Shown piece by piece: positions 7,784 through 15,658 of a DNA stretch of 17,366 nucleotides (within the stretch, counting starts at the first letter, position 1; each line of letters begins with the position of its first letter). Below the pieces are notes generated by a model. That model saw only the letters and a list, made by a program, of their open reading frames with translations, was not told where the DNA came from and did not search any database. The translations under genes and the position numbers were made by a program. This stretch comes from an uncultured Beijerinckiaceae bacterium. Lineage in GTDB: Bacteria > Pseudomonadota > Alphaproteobacteria > Rhizobiales > Beijerinckiaceae. The stretch spans positions 1 through 17,366 of the forward strand of contig CALMGA010000561.1 in assembly GCA_937863205.1 (NCBI GenBank), read 5' to 3'.

Positions 7784-9316
7784 TCAGGCGGCGCGCTCCC
7801 CAGCCGGCCGCACGGCGTCGAGAGGCGGCAGCGTGCTCATCACCCGCTCCGGAGGGAAGCCGACCGTGACGGTGGTGCCTTCCCGCACCCGCGACTTGAG
7901 CTCAAAGGTGCCGCCGTGCAGCTCGATCAGGCCCTTCACGATCGGCAGGCCGAGCCCGGTCCCTTCCTCGGCGGTCTTCTGGGCGAAGGAGCCGCGTCCG
8001 AAGGACGACATCACGGTGGGGATCTCGCTCTCGGGGATGCCGACGCCTGTATCGGCCACCGCGAAGTACAGCCCGCCGCCGTTGGTCGCGCCCAGCGCGA
8101 TCCTGATGCTGCCGCCGGCCGGCGTGAACTTGACGGCATTGGAAAGGATGTTGAGCACGACCTGCCGGATCGCCCGCGCATCCGCCCATAGGCGCGGCAG
8201 CGGCGCGCAGCCGTCCTGCCCGATCGCGATGTCCTTCTTCTTGGCGCGCAGACCGATCAGATGGCGGCACTCGTCCATGACGCCGGGAAGATCGACCGGC
8301 TCCTCGCTCAGCTCGTAGCGTCCCGCCTCCACGCGCGACAGGTCGAGGATCTCGTTGATGAGCATCAGCAGGTGCTGGCCGCTGGAATGGATGTCGGCGG
8401 AATAGTCGCGGTAGGCGGCCACCGCATGGGCGCCGAACAGCTCGGCCTTCATCACCTCGGAAAAGCCGAGGATCGCATTGAGCGGGGTGCGCAGCTCGTG
8501 GCTCATGGTGGCGAGGAAGCGCGACTTGGCGAGGTTCGACTCTTCCGCACGGCGTCGCGCCAGATCGCTGTTGGTCTTGGCCTGTTCGAGTTCGGCGATC
8601 AGTTCGTCCTTTTCCGCCCGGAACAGCATGGACTGCAGCAGCGAGGCATGGAGCTTGCGCCCCAGCACGACGAAATACGCCTCCGTGCCCAGCGCCAGCA
8701 CGCTCAGCAGCAGTTCCGGCCCGGCGAGGCTGGTCGGACGCAGAACCAGCACCACGGCGGCGGCGACCGGGGTCAGGCACCCGAGCACGCCGGCCGGCAC
8801 GGTGGCGGTCACGGTGAGGCTCATGGCCGCCATCAGCAGCAGCGCCACCAGGAGAAAGCTCGCGGCATGGGGAGTGCCCGCATCCCCGACGAAGCCGATC
8901 ACGAAGGACCACGACAGCCCTTGGGCGGTTTCGGCGGCGACGAAGGACCGGTGCCATCCCCGGAGCCCGACCTGTCCGGTTTCGCTGGAGCGAAGAAAGC
9001 GTCGCGCGATCAGCACGGCGCACATCACGCAGAGAGCGTTGGCGCCGAGCCAGGCAGCCGCCGCCGGCGCGCTCGTCCAGCGTGTCACCACGAAGGCGAA
9101 GGCAGCGGCGAGCAGCAGGCAGCCCGGGGCGGCCGCGATGCGCCGCTCGGCATAGAGCCTGAAAAGCTCCAGCTGGAAGACGGGATGGCCGCTGCCCGAC
9201 CCGGCGAGCTTGTCCCTGGCCTCGCGAAGTCGGCGCGCCATGCGCCGGCGCTCGGCGGCCACGCGCGGATCCATCCCGCGCCCGCGCTCGATCATCTCGG
9301 CGGTGACTTCCGTCAT
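7784..9316 (-). CDS. PdhS-type (PleC/DivJ-like) membrane sensor histidine kinase, orphan
   Basis: A 510-residue kinase. A charged cytoplasmic N-terminus (1-58) precedes about six hydrophobic segments (roughly 61-80, 86-106, 130-146, 151-171, 173-193, 201-218). A short coiled coil follows (232-262), then the dimerisation domain with phospho-accepting His273 in FLATMSHELRTPLNAILGFS. The DIHSSGQHLL and LINEILDLSRVEAG helix continues the PleC/DivJ/PdhS signature. The ATPase domain has an N box with Asn393 (NILSNAVKFTP), G1 DTGVGIP (422-428) and G2 GTGLGLPIVKG (452-462), so it looks catalytically intact. No PAS domain is visible; the membrane domain is the likely sensor. No response regulator lies next to it, so its partner (perhaps DivK-like) must be encoded elsewhere. 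ATG 9316; stop TGA at 7784-7786. Confidence 0.92.
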   Translation of the reverse strand: MTEVTAEMIERGRGMDPRVAAERRRMARRLREARDKLAGSGSGHPVFQLELFRLYAERRIAAAPGCLLLAAAFAFVVTRWTSAPAAAAWLGANALCVMCAVLIARRFLRSSETGQVGLRGWHRSFVAAETAQGLSWSFVIGFVGDAGTPHAASFLLVALLLMAAMSLTVTATVPAGVLGCLTPVAAAVVLVLRPTSLAGPELLLSVLALGTEAYFVVLGRKLHASLLQSMLFRAEKDELIAELEQAKTNSDLARRRAEESNLAKSRFLATMSHELRTPLNAILGFSEVMKAELFGAHAVAAYRDYSADIHSSGQHLLMLINEILDLSRVEAGRYELSEEPVDLPGVMDECRHLIGLRAKKKDIAIGQDGCAPLPRLWADARAIRQVVLNILSNAVKFTPAGGSIRIALGATNGGGLYFAVADTGVGIPESEIPTVMSSFGRGSFAQKTAEEGTGLGLPIVKGLIELHGGTFELKSRVREGTTVTVGFPPERVMSTLPPLDAVRPAGERAA

Positions 9317-9545
9317 GAACCTGCCTGTCGCCCCAGGCGTGCACCATGACGGGGGAAAGCTAAAGGGCGGCTAACCCGGGGGCGAACGTCGTCTCCGCTG
9401 CGGCGATCTTCGGACAGCCGGGACAACGCTCGTCGGGGATGGCTGACCTGCGCAGCATGGTGGAAAGGACCACGGCGGGGTCCATGTCTTCGGAGAGCGT
9501 GGCAGCGAAGGCGACCCGGCGCGGAGCCTTCCGGTGCGCTCCTGC
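9317..9545. other. 229-base gap between the kinase and the efflux operon
   Basis: It should contain the kinase promoter on the minus strand, but I see no convincing -35/-10 pair. A GGAGC/GCTCC hairpin lies at 9523-9542 just behind the fusion-protein stop. A short minus-strand frame (ATG 9485 to TAG 9360-9362, 41 residues with a CPGC motif) is open but lacks a ribosome site. I do not call it a gene. Confidence 0.5.
9523..9542 (-). terminator. Small hairpin just after the efflux operon, weak terminator candidate
   Basis: GGAGC (9523-9527) pairs with GCTCC (9538-9542) around a 10-base loop, starting 3 bases beyond the stop codon of the fusion-protein gene. The stem has only 5 pairs and no T tract follows, so the terminator role is weak inference. 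Confidence 0.22.
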
Positions 9546-10790
9546 CTACCGGTCGACGGATCTGCTGCCGAGCGTCGCCAGCCTGTTGCCCGGCGTTCCC
9601 TCCGCCTCGCCGGCGATGCGGACGACATCGCCGGCCTCCAACGTTTCCAGCGGGTTGTCGACGAAGCGTTCGCCCAGCTTCACACCGCTCTTGATCTCGA
9701 CCTCGTTGCCGAGGTTGCGGCCGAGCACCACCGGTTTCATCGTGACGCTGCGGTCGGGCTGCACGACGGCGACGCGCATTCCCTTCCTGTCGAACATCAG
9801 CGCGGTGGCAGGGATGCGCAGCGTGCTGGGATCCGAGGGAATGTGGAACTGCACCTCGGTGAAGGCGCCCGGCCAGAGCTTGCCGTCGGGATTGTCGGCC
9901 TGCAGCTCGACCAGGGCGGTGCGGGAGTCTTCGGCGACCGCGTTCGAGGTCGAGGCGACTTCGGCGGCGAAGGGGGCCTCCTGTCCGGGCACGTGCAACG
10001 TCGCCTTCAGGCCGGGCTTCATCGCGCCGAAGAAGGCCTGGGGCACGTTGACGTAGATGCGCATGCGGTGGAGGTCGGCGACGCGGAACAGCGCCTTGCC
10101 GGCGGTGCCGCCGGCGGTCACGAGGTCGCCGATGTCGATGGAGCGGGCGGTCACCACGCCATCGAAGGGTGCCTTGATCTGCTTGAAGCGCGCCAGCTCC
10201 TCCAGCCGGCTCACCGCCGCGCCCTGGGTGACGATGTTGGCCTTGGCCACCGCCAGCGCGGCCTTGCGCGAGGCGGCGGTGAAGCGGTCGGTGTCGCCCT
10301 GGCTCTCGCTCGACCAGCCCTGGACGACAAGGCGCGAGGTGCGCTTGTTGGTGGCGTCGCCGAGGTCGGCGTTGGCCTGGGCCTGTTCCACGGCCGCCTG
10401 AAGCTGCAACAGCGTCGCCCGCCCTTCGGCGAGCTGCTGGTCGAGGTCTGGGGCGGAAATCTCGGCCAGCACCTCGCCCTTGCGCACGCGGGCGCCGATG
10501 TCCTTGGTCCATTCCGTCACGTAGCCGCTGGCGCGGGCGAACATCGAGCCGGTGTAGTAGGCGTTGACCGTGCCCGGCAGCGTCAGCTCCTCCTCGCCGG
10601 GGCCGGACCTCGCCTGCACCACGGTCACGGTGGGCATGGCTTGGCGTTCGGTCCAGGCGCCGACGTCCTGCATGTTCCTGGCACGGTCCGACACGCCGGC
10701 GGAGACGGTGAGCGCGGCCGTCAAGGCGAGCGCGCATGCGATCAGGACAAGCTTGCCTTTGCGGGGGGTGGGAACGTCGTCGTAGGGCAT
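9546..10790 (-). CDS. RND efflux periplasmic adaptor (membrane-fusion protein, HlyD/AcrA family)
   Basis: A 414-residue adaptor that would link the inner-membrane RND pump to an outer-membrane channel. One N-terminal hydrophobic segment (about 13-31, KLVLIACALALTAALTVSAG) has no lipobox cysteine, so it is anchored or cleaved rather than lipidated. The barrel-lipoyl half includes LPGTVNAYYTGSMFARASGY (71-90), VRKGEVLAEISAPDLDQQLA and an Ala/Gln-rich alpha-hairpin (about 118-195). The return half has the classic FKQIKAPFDGVVTARSIDIG sequence, followed by the beta-barrel and membrane-proximal domains. ATG 10790 lies 11 bases beyond the stop of the permease gene, so the two are almost certainly one transcript and translationally coupled. 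The stop is TAG 9546-9548; the same frame stays open for 61 more codons behind it. Confidence 0.93.
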   Translation of the reverse strand: MPYDDVPTPRKGKLVLIACALALTAALTVSAGVSDRARNMQDVGAWTERQAMPTVTVVQARSGPGEEELTLPGTVNAYYTGSMFARASGYVTEWTKDIGARVRKGEVLAEISAPDLDQQLAEGRATLLQLQAAVEQAQANADLGDATNKRTSRLVVQGWSSESQGDTDRFTAASRKAALAVAKANIVTQGAAVSRLEELARFKQIKAPFDGVVTARSIDIGDLVTAGGTAGKALFRVADLHRMRIYVNVPQAFFGAMKPGLKATLHVPGQEAPFAAEVASTSNAVAEDSRTALVELQADNPDGKLWPGAFTEVQFHIPSDPSTLRIPATALMFDRKGMRVAVVQPDRSVTMKPVVLGRNLGNEVEIKSGVKLGERFVDNPLETLEAGDVVRIAGEAEGTPGNRLATLGSRSVDR

Positions 10791-10801
10791 TTCGGGTCCG
10801 G

Positions 10802-13800
10802 TCAGGCGGAAGAAGCTGCGGATCGAGGTGCGGCTTTGGGCGACCGCCCGTGCACGAGGCTGAACACCACGGGCACGAACAGAAGGGTGGCAACCGTGGC
10901 GAACAGAAGGCCACCGATCACCGCCCGCCCGAGCGGCGCGTTCTGCCCCGGCTCGATCGCCATCGGCGCCATGCCGATCATCATGGCCAGCGCGGTCATG
11001 ACAACCGGGCGCAGCCGCGTCGCGCCGGCTTCCAGCGCGCTCGTCAGCGCATCCTTGCCGGCGCGCAGCTGCTCGCGGGCGAAGGACACCACCAGGATGG
11101 AGTTGGCCGTCGCCACGCCCATGCACATGATCGCCCCCGTGAGCGCCGGCACGGACACATGGGTGGCCGTGGCGAACAGCATCCACACGATGCCGGCGAG
11201 CGCCGCCGGCAGCGCGGTGATGATCACGAAGGGGTCGAGCCAGGACTGGAAGTTGACCACGATCAACAGGTAGATCAGCACCACCGAGAAAGCGAGGCCG
11301 GTGAGGAGCTGACCATAAGCGTTGGCCATGGTGACGGCCTGACCGCGAATGGTCACGGTGGAGCCCTTGGGCAGGGTGGCGCGGGACGCGTCGACGATCT
11401 TCTGCACGTCGGCGATCACGCCGCCGAGGTCGCGCCCCTGGGTGGTGGCGAGCAGGTTGATCGTCGAGCGGATGTCGTAGTGCGTCACCACGGCGCTGAG
11501 CGGCTCGGGCGACACGGAAGCGAGGCCGCCGAGCAGCTGCGTCGATCGCGCCGTGGTGATCGGCAGGTTGTTGAGGTCGCCCAGGCTGTCCATGCTGTAC
11601 TGCGGCGTTTGCACGGAAACGGCATAGGACACGCCGTTCTTGGGGTCGAGCCAGTAGGTCGGCGCGGTCTGCGTCGAGCCCGACAGGGTCGCCTGGATGC
11701 TGCCGGCCGCGTCACCCTCCGTCAGCCCGACGACGCCGGCCAGTTCGCGGTTGAAGTCGACCTTCAGCGCCGGCGCGCGCCCCTGCTCCTGGATGCGAGG
11801 GTCGGCCACGCCGGCCACGTGACGGATTTGCGCCAGCAGGCCGGCGGCATAGGCGCGGCTGGCGTCGATGTCCTTGCCGGCGACCTGCACGTCGAGGGGG
11901 GCCGGCGAGCCGAAGTTCAGGATCTGGCTGACGATGTCGCCGGGCAGGAAGGAGAAGGTCACGCCGGGAAAGGCATGCGGCAGCTGCTCGCGCAACGTCT
12001 TGACGAGGGAAGAGGTCGACGCCTCGCCCTCCGCCAGTGACACCAGCATGTCGGCATCGAAGACGCCGATGGTGCCGGAGTTCGAGTACGACACGTTGAT
12101 GCCGCTGACCGGCAGTCCGATGTTGTTGACGACGCTGCTCACGCGCCCGCGCGGCAGGATCTGGCGCACGGTCGCCTCGACCCGGCCGGTGAGCGCGGTC
12201 ATCTCCTCGATGCGGGTGCCGGTCGAGGCCCGGATGTGGAGGCGCAGCGCGCCCGCATCGACCTCGGGGAAGAAATCGCGGCCAAGGTGGGGCACCAGGA
12301 CGAAGGACAGGCCGACAACGGCGAGAAAGCCGCCGGCGAAAACGAGCCGGTGCGCCAGCGCCAGCTTGAGAACACCGAGGTAGCCGCGCCGCAGCCGCTC
12401 GAAGCCGCGCTCGAAGCGGGCGAAGACGCCGGAACCGTGGCCGGCGCCATGGACGTGATGGGTTTCGCGCAGCAGGTAGCGGGCCATGGTCGGCACCACC
12501 GTATAGGTCAGGAGGTAGGACGCGATCATCGCGAACACCACCGCCATCGCCAGCGGCCGGAACAGGTAGCCGGCGACGCCGCCGAGCGCGAGAAGCGGCA
12601 CAAAGGCGATGCAGATGCAGAACAGGGCGATGGTGGCCGGCGGCATGATCTCCTGCGCGCCCCGCGTGATCGCGGTGACGATGTCCTCGCCCAGTTCCTC
12701 CATGTGGCGGTTGATGTTCTCGATCGTCACGGTGGCGTCGTCGACCAGGATGCCGACGGCGAGGGCCAAGCCGCCCAGCGTCATCACGTTGATGGTCTGG
12801 CCGAGCACGGACAGCGCCGCGACCGAGCACAGCACGGCCAGCGGGATCGACACGGTGATGATCAGCGTCGAGCGCCAGGAGCCGAGGAACACCAGGATCA
12901 TCAGGCCTGTGAGCGCGGCGGCGATCAGCCCTTCGCGGACCACGGCGGTCACCGCCTCCTTCACGAAGGGCGACTGGTCGGCGACGAAGCGCAGGTCGAC
13001 GCCCGGCGGCAGGCCCGCCTGGATCGCCGGCAGGCGCGCCTTGACGCCGGCGATGATGTCGAGGGTCGAGGCGCTGCCGATCTTCAGCACCGACATCAGC
13101 ACGCCCTTGCGTCCGTCGAGCTGAACGACGTTGGTTTGCGGCGGCGAGCCGTTGTGCACGAAGGCGATGTCGCGCATGAACACCACCGCGCCGTCGACCA
13201 CCTTGACCGGCATGTTGTTGAACTCGTCGATGGTCTTGGGCGAATCGTTGAGGTCGACGATCCACTCGTAGGTGCCGATCTTCTGCGTGCCCACGGGTGT
13301 GATGAGGTTCTGCCGGGCCAGCGCCGCGCCGACGTCGGTGGCCGACAGGCTGTGGGCGTGCAGCGCCCGCTGGTCGAGGTCGATCTGCACCTGGCGCGTG
13401 ACGCCGCCGTAGGGATAGGGGAGCTGGGCGCCCGGCACGGTGGCGAGTTGCGGCCGGATGAAGTTCAGCGCGAGGTCGTTGAGGGCGGACTGCGAGAGCG
13501 TGTCGCTCGACAAGGCGAGCTGGATGATGGGCACGCTCGACGCGTTATAGACCAGCATCAGCGGCGGCGTGATCCCGGCCGGCATCGACTTCAGGATGGT
13601 TTGCGAGATCGAGGTGACCTGCGCCTGGGCGGCGTTGATGTCGACATTGGTCTGGAAGTAGATCTTCACTACGCCGATGCCGGGCAGCGACTGCGACTCG
13701 ACGTGCTCGATGTCGTTCACGGTGGTCGTCAGCACGCGCTCGTAGACCGAAACGATGCGCCCGGACATGTCATCGGCCGGCAGGCCGGTGTACTGCCAAA

Positions 13801-13945
13801 CGACGCTGATGACGGGGATGCCGATGTTGGGGAAGATATCCGTCGGCGTCCGCACGATCGACAGGGCGCCGAAGATCAGGATCAGGATCGACATGACGAC
13901 GAAGGTGTAGGGACGCGAAAGCGCCAGTCGGACGATAGCTGTCAT
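10802..13945 (-). CDS. RND efflux permease (AcrB/HAE1-like superfamily)
   Basis: A 1,047-residue proton-driven exporter of the inner membrane, full length for the family. Twelve membrane segments can be traced (about 12-32, 335-356, 360-382, 387-407, 438-458, 465-488, 533-552, 884-900, 905-926, 933-955, 977-995, 1005-1028), with large periplasmic loops after segments 1 and 7. The transmembrane-4 motif GILVDDATVTIENI carries Asp402-Asp403, equal to AcrB Asp407-Asp408. In segment 10, however, the AcrB Lys940 position is Ala947 (MGVATANSILVVSFARE), so the canonical proton-relay lysine is missing. A His-rich cytoplasmic patch (HHVHGAGH, 496-503) lies between segments 6 and 7. The substrate is unknown: metal (CusA-like) motifs are not evident and a drug, solvent or metabolite is possible. 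ATG 13945 has a weak ribosome site. It is the first gene of the operon with the fusion protein; no TolC-like gene is present. Confidence 0.95.
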   Translation of the reverse strand: MTAIVRLALSRPYTFVVMSILILIFGALSIVRTPTDIFPNIGIPVISVVWQYTGLPADDMSGRIVSVYERVLTTTVNDIEHVESQSLPGIGVVKIYFQTNVDINAAQAQVTSISQTILKSMPAGITPPLMLVYNASSVPIIQLALSSDTLSQSALNDLALNFIRPQLATVPGAQLPYPYGGVTRQVQIDLDQRALHAHSLSATDVGAALARQNLITPVGTQKIGTYEWIVDLNDSPKTIDEFNNMPVKVVDGAVVFMRDIAFVHNGSPPQTNVVQLDGRKGVLMSVLKIGSASTLDIIAGVKARLPAIQAGLPPGVDLRFVADQSPFVKEAVTAVVREGLIAAALTGLMILVFLGSWRSTLIITVSIPLAVLCSVAALSVLGQTINVMTLGGLALAVGILVDDATVTIENINRHMEELGEDIVTAITRGAQEIMPPATIALFCICIAFVPLLALGGVAGYLFRPLAMAVVFAMIASYLLTYTVVPTMARYLLRETHHVHGAGHGSGVFARFERGFERLRRGYLGVLKLALAHRLVFAGGFLAVVGLSFVLVPHLGRDFFPEVDAGALRLHIRASTGTRIEEMTALTGRVEATVRQILPRGRVSSVVNNIGLPVSGINVSYSNSGTIGVFDADMLVSLAEGEASTSSLVKTLREQLPHAFPGVTFSFLPGDIVSQILNFGSPAPLDVQVAGKDIDASRAYAAGLLAQIRHVAGVADPRIQEQGRAPALKVDFNRELAGVVGLTEGDAAGSIQATLSGSTQTAPTYWLDPKNGVSYAVSVQTPQYSMDSLGDLNNLPITTARSTQLLGGLASVSPEPLSAVVTHYDIRSTINLLATTQGRDLGGVIADVQKIVDASRATLPKGSTVTIRGQAVTMANAYGQLLTGLAFSVVLIYLLIVVNFQSWLDPFVIITALPAALAGIVWMLFATATHVSVPALTGAIMCMGVATANSILVVSFAREQLRAGKDALTSALEAGATRLRPVVMTALAMMIGMAPMAIEPGQNAPLGRAVIGGLLFATVATLLFVPVVFSLVHGRSPKAAPRSAASSA

Positions 13946-14173
13946 CGCTAGGCAATCACCGTTGAACCATCATCGCTGTGATCACTCGCTCCGAAACACC
14001 TACCCGCGAGACGCCTGCTCCCACAGCGCCCGATGCGGCCTCCATCCACGGGTGCCGCGCCCTCGAACTGCATGTGTCTTTAGCCCTTTTGATGGATAAA
14101 TCGCCGTCGCGGCAACGCAATCTCGCAGAAGTGAACGGATGCGGGCCTTGAGCCGCGCATTGAAGGGTGCGCC
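13946..14173. promoter_or_regulatory. Divergent intergenic region, likely promoters for the RND operon and the membrane protein gene
   Basis: This 228-base gap lies between two outward-facing genes, so both promoters should be inside it. An AT-rich island around 14077-14101 (TTTAGCCCTTTTGATGGATAA) stands out from the GC-rich background. I could not assign a convincing -35/-10 pair on either strand. An 8-base palindrome GTGATCAC (13978-13985) is too short to call an operator. No regulator gene (TetR, MarR or LysR) adjoins the pump. Confidence 0.4.
14162..14167 (+). promoter_or_regulatory. Ribosome binding site supporting the GTG 14174 start
   Basis: GAAGGG lies 6 bases before GTG 14174. It supports this start over GTG 14288, whose upstream bases offer no well-spaced site. 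Confidence 0.45.
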
Positions 14174-14959
14174 GTGGTTTTCGACCGGAGCCTACGCAAA
14201 GGAACGCCTCGGGATTGTGGCCCTGGGCCCGCTCTCGGCGCGACGCCGCTGCAAGGGTCCGGCCCCCGCGGCTCCGGGCGCGGCGAGGTGCCGATCGCCC
14301 TCAAGCTGGCCTTCACCGCCTTCTGCGCGGCGCTGATCCCAACCTACCTCGTCCACTATGGCCCGACCAACTTCCTGTACTTTTGCGACGAAGCCATGCT
14401 TCTGACGCTCGTCGGGATATGGACGGGGACGCCGCTCCTCGTGTCGATGGCGGCGGTGGGGATCCTCGTGCCCCAGGTCGCCTGGACGGTCGACTTCGTC
14501 GCCACCGCCGCCGGCCATCCCCTGCTCGGTCTCACAGCCTACATGTTCGACGCGAGGTGGCCGCTGTTCCTGCGCGTCCTGTCCAGCTTCCACGGGTGGC
14601 TGCCACTGCTGTTGCTGTTTCTGGTCGGCCGCCTCGGCTACGACCGCCGCGCCCTGCCCTATTGGACAATCGTGGCCACGGCCTCGATCGCGGTCTCGTT
14701 CATCTGGATGCCGCCGCCCTCCCCGCTGGCTGGGACGATGCCGGTGAACATCGATTACGTCTGGGGCTTGAGCGATGCGGCGCCGCAGACCCTGATGCCG
14801 GCATGGGCTTGGGTGCTGATGTTGACGGTGGGCCTGCCGCTGCTGTCCAACCTGCCCGCCCACCTCGTCCTGTGCCGCCTCGGTCGGCGGCAATCCGTGG
14901 AACGCGATGGAGAGCCCGTCAGCGTTTCGGCTTGTCCACCGCGTCCGGATCATCGCTGA
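14174..14959 (+). CDS. Multi-pass membrane protein of unknown function
   Basis: A 261-residue protein from GTG 14174. I recall similar sequences annotated only as membrane-associated protein, with no function. Hydrophobic segments lie at about residues 42-58, 74-100, 130-150, 163-180 and 210-228. Characteristic stretches include VHYGPTNFLYFCDEAMLLTL, TAYMFDARWPLFLRVLSSFH and GYDRRALPYWTI. A Pro-rich loop MPPPSPL is followed by VNIDYVWGLSDAAPQT. The first 38 residues are Gly/Pro/Arg-rich and do not look conserved. GTG 14288 (223 residues) is the alternative start, but GAAGGG 6 bases before GTG 14174 argues for the longer form. Its last 41 bases overlap the 3' end of the opposite-strand gene, so the final 13 residues share DNA with that gene's tail. 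Confidence 0.75.
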   Translation: MVFDRSLRKGTPRDCGPGPALGATPLQGSGPRGSGRGEVPIALKLAFTAFCAALIPTYLVHYGPTNFLYFCDEAMLLTLVGIWTGTPLLVSMAAVGILVPQVAWTVDFVATAAGHPLLGLTAYMFDARWPLFLRVLSSFHGWLPLLLLFLVGRLGYDRRALPYWTIVATASIAVSFIWMPPPSPLAGTMPVNIDYVWGLSDAAPQTLMPAWAWVLMLTVGLPLLSNLPAHLVLCRLGRRQSVERDGEPVSVSACPPRPDHR

Positions 14960-15644
14960 TGATGCCGGTCGTGCGGCGGACCGGCGGGCGAGGATCCCCG
15001 GCGAACGTCGCGGCAGGTTTGACGGCGGGATCGGCGATGGGCTCGACGCTGGCCGGTGCGAGCGGGGTCGGCGCGGCGATGTCGCCCCCAAGCGCCATGC
15101 CAGGCGCGATACCACGATCAGCGGCCGGGCGAGCGATGGATCCGGCCGGGATGGCGGCGACCGGCGCGGCACCCTTGCCCGGGGTCGCAACAGGGCCGGT
15201 GGCGGGATCGATGACCGGCTTGGCCGGCATGGTGGCCGTCGGCGCGACGATCGGGCCGGCACCGGGCCGCCCTCCGCCGGTGGAGGTCGGGACAGCCTCG
15301 TTCCCGGCGGGTCGCACCGGCGCAGCCGCCGGCGGGCGATGCGCGGTGGATCGTTCGCCGGCGCCCGACGGCAGCAACGCGGCCAGCGGGCAGCCGACGA
15401 GGTAGGCGACGAAGAGAAGAAGCGCCGTTTCCAGCCACAGGCCCGGACGGTCGGGCAACGCGTGGAGCAGCGCCAGCGCGAGGCCAACGACGAAGACCAC
15501 CGCCGCCCAGAAGATCCAGCCCCGGCCGATCACCAGCACCGGCCCGTGGCGGGGCTCGTCCGACCGGGAGAACCAGCCTACGGCGGCCCCCAGCGCGACC
15601 GCAAGCAGCAGCGCGACCCAGAAATGCGCGATGTCGTAGAGCAT
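14919..15644 (-). CDS. Membrane protein with long Pro/Ala-rich tail, coupled to the OmpA/BON gene
   Basis: A 241-residue protein of no family I recognise. The first third is hydrophobic: MLYDIAHFWVALLLAVALGA (1-20), FWAAVVFVVGLALALLHAL (45-63) and LWLETALLLFVAYLVGCPLA (69-88) are probable membrane segments. From about residue 95 to the end it is a low-complexity Pro/Ala/Gly chain with repeated PAT/PAP-like words and almost no aromatic residues, probably disordered. AGGGAGGGG (15652-15660 on the minus strand) lies 7 bases before ATG 15644 and overlaps the stop codon of the upstream OmpA-family gene (15659-15661). Translation is therefore probably coupled and a shared role at the envelope is likely. 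Its 3' end overlaps the convergent gene by 41 bases. Confidence 0.75.
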   Translation of the reverse strand: MLYDIAHFWVALLLAVALGAAVGWFSRSDEPRHGPVLVIGRGWIFWAAVVFVVGLALALLHALPDRPGLWLETALLLFVAYLVGCPLAALLPSGAGERSTAHRPPAAAPVRPAGNEAVPTSTGGGRPGAGPIVAPTATMPAKPVIDPATGPVATPGKGAAPVAAIPAGSIARPAADRGIAPGMALGGDIAAPTPLAPASVEPIADPAVKPAATFAGDPRPPVRRTTGIISDDPDAVDKPKR

Positions 15645-15658
15645 GTGCGATCCCCTCC

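Noticed and set aside
12236..13951. 571-codon open frame on the plus strand opposite the RND permease
   Set aside because: Its translation is rich in Arg, Asp, His and Gln with no hydrophobic or domain pattern. It mirrors the codon structure of the permease gene, as expected in GC-rich DNA.
13978..13985. GTGATCAC palindrome upstream of the RND operon as an operator
   Set aside because: Eight-base palindromes occur many times by chance in 17 kb, there is no flanking symmetry, and no adjacent regulator gene.
14167..15405. 412-codon plus-strand frame across the two membrane protein genes
   Set aside because: Low-complexity Arg/Ala/Gly translation with no domain. Both alternative frames have coherent membrane segments and ribosome sites.
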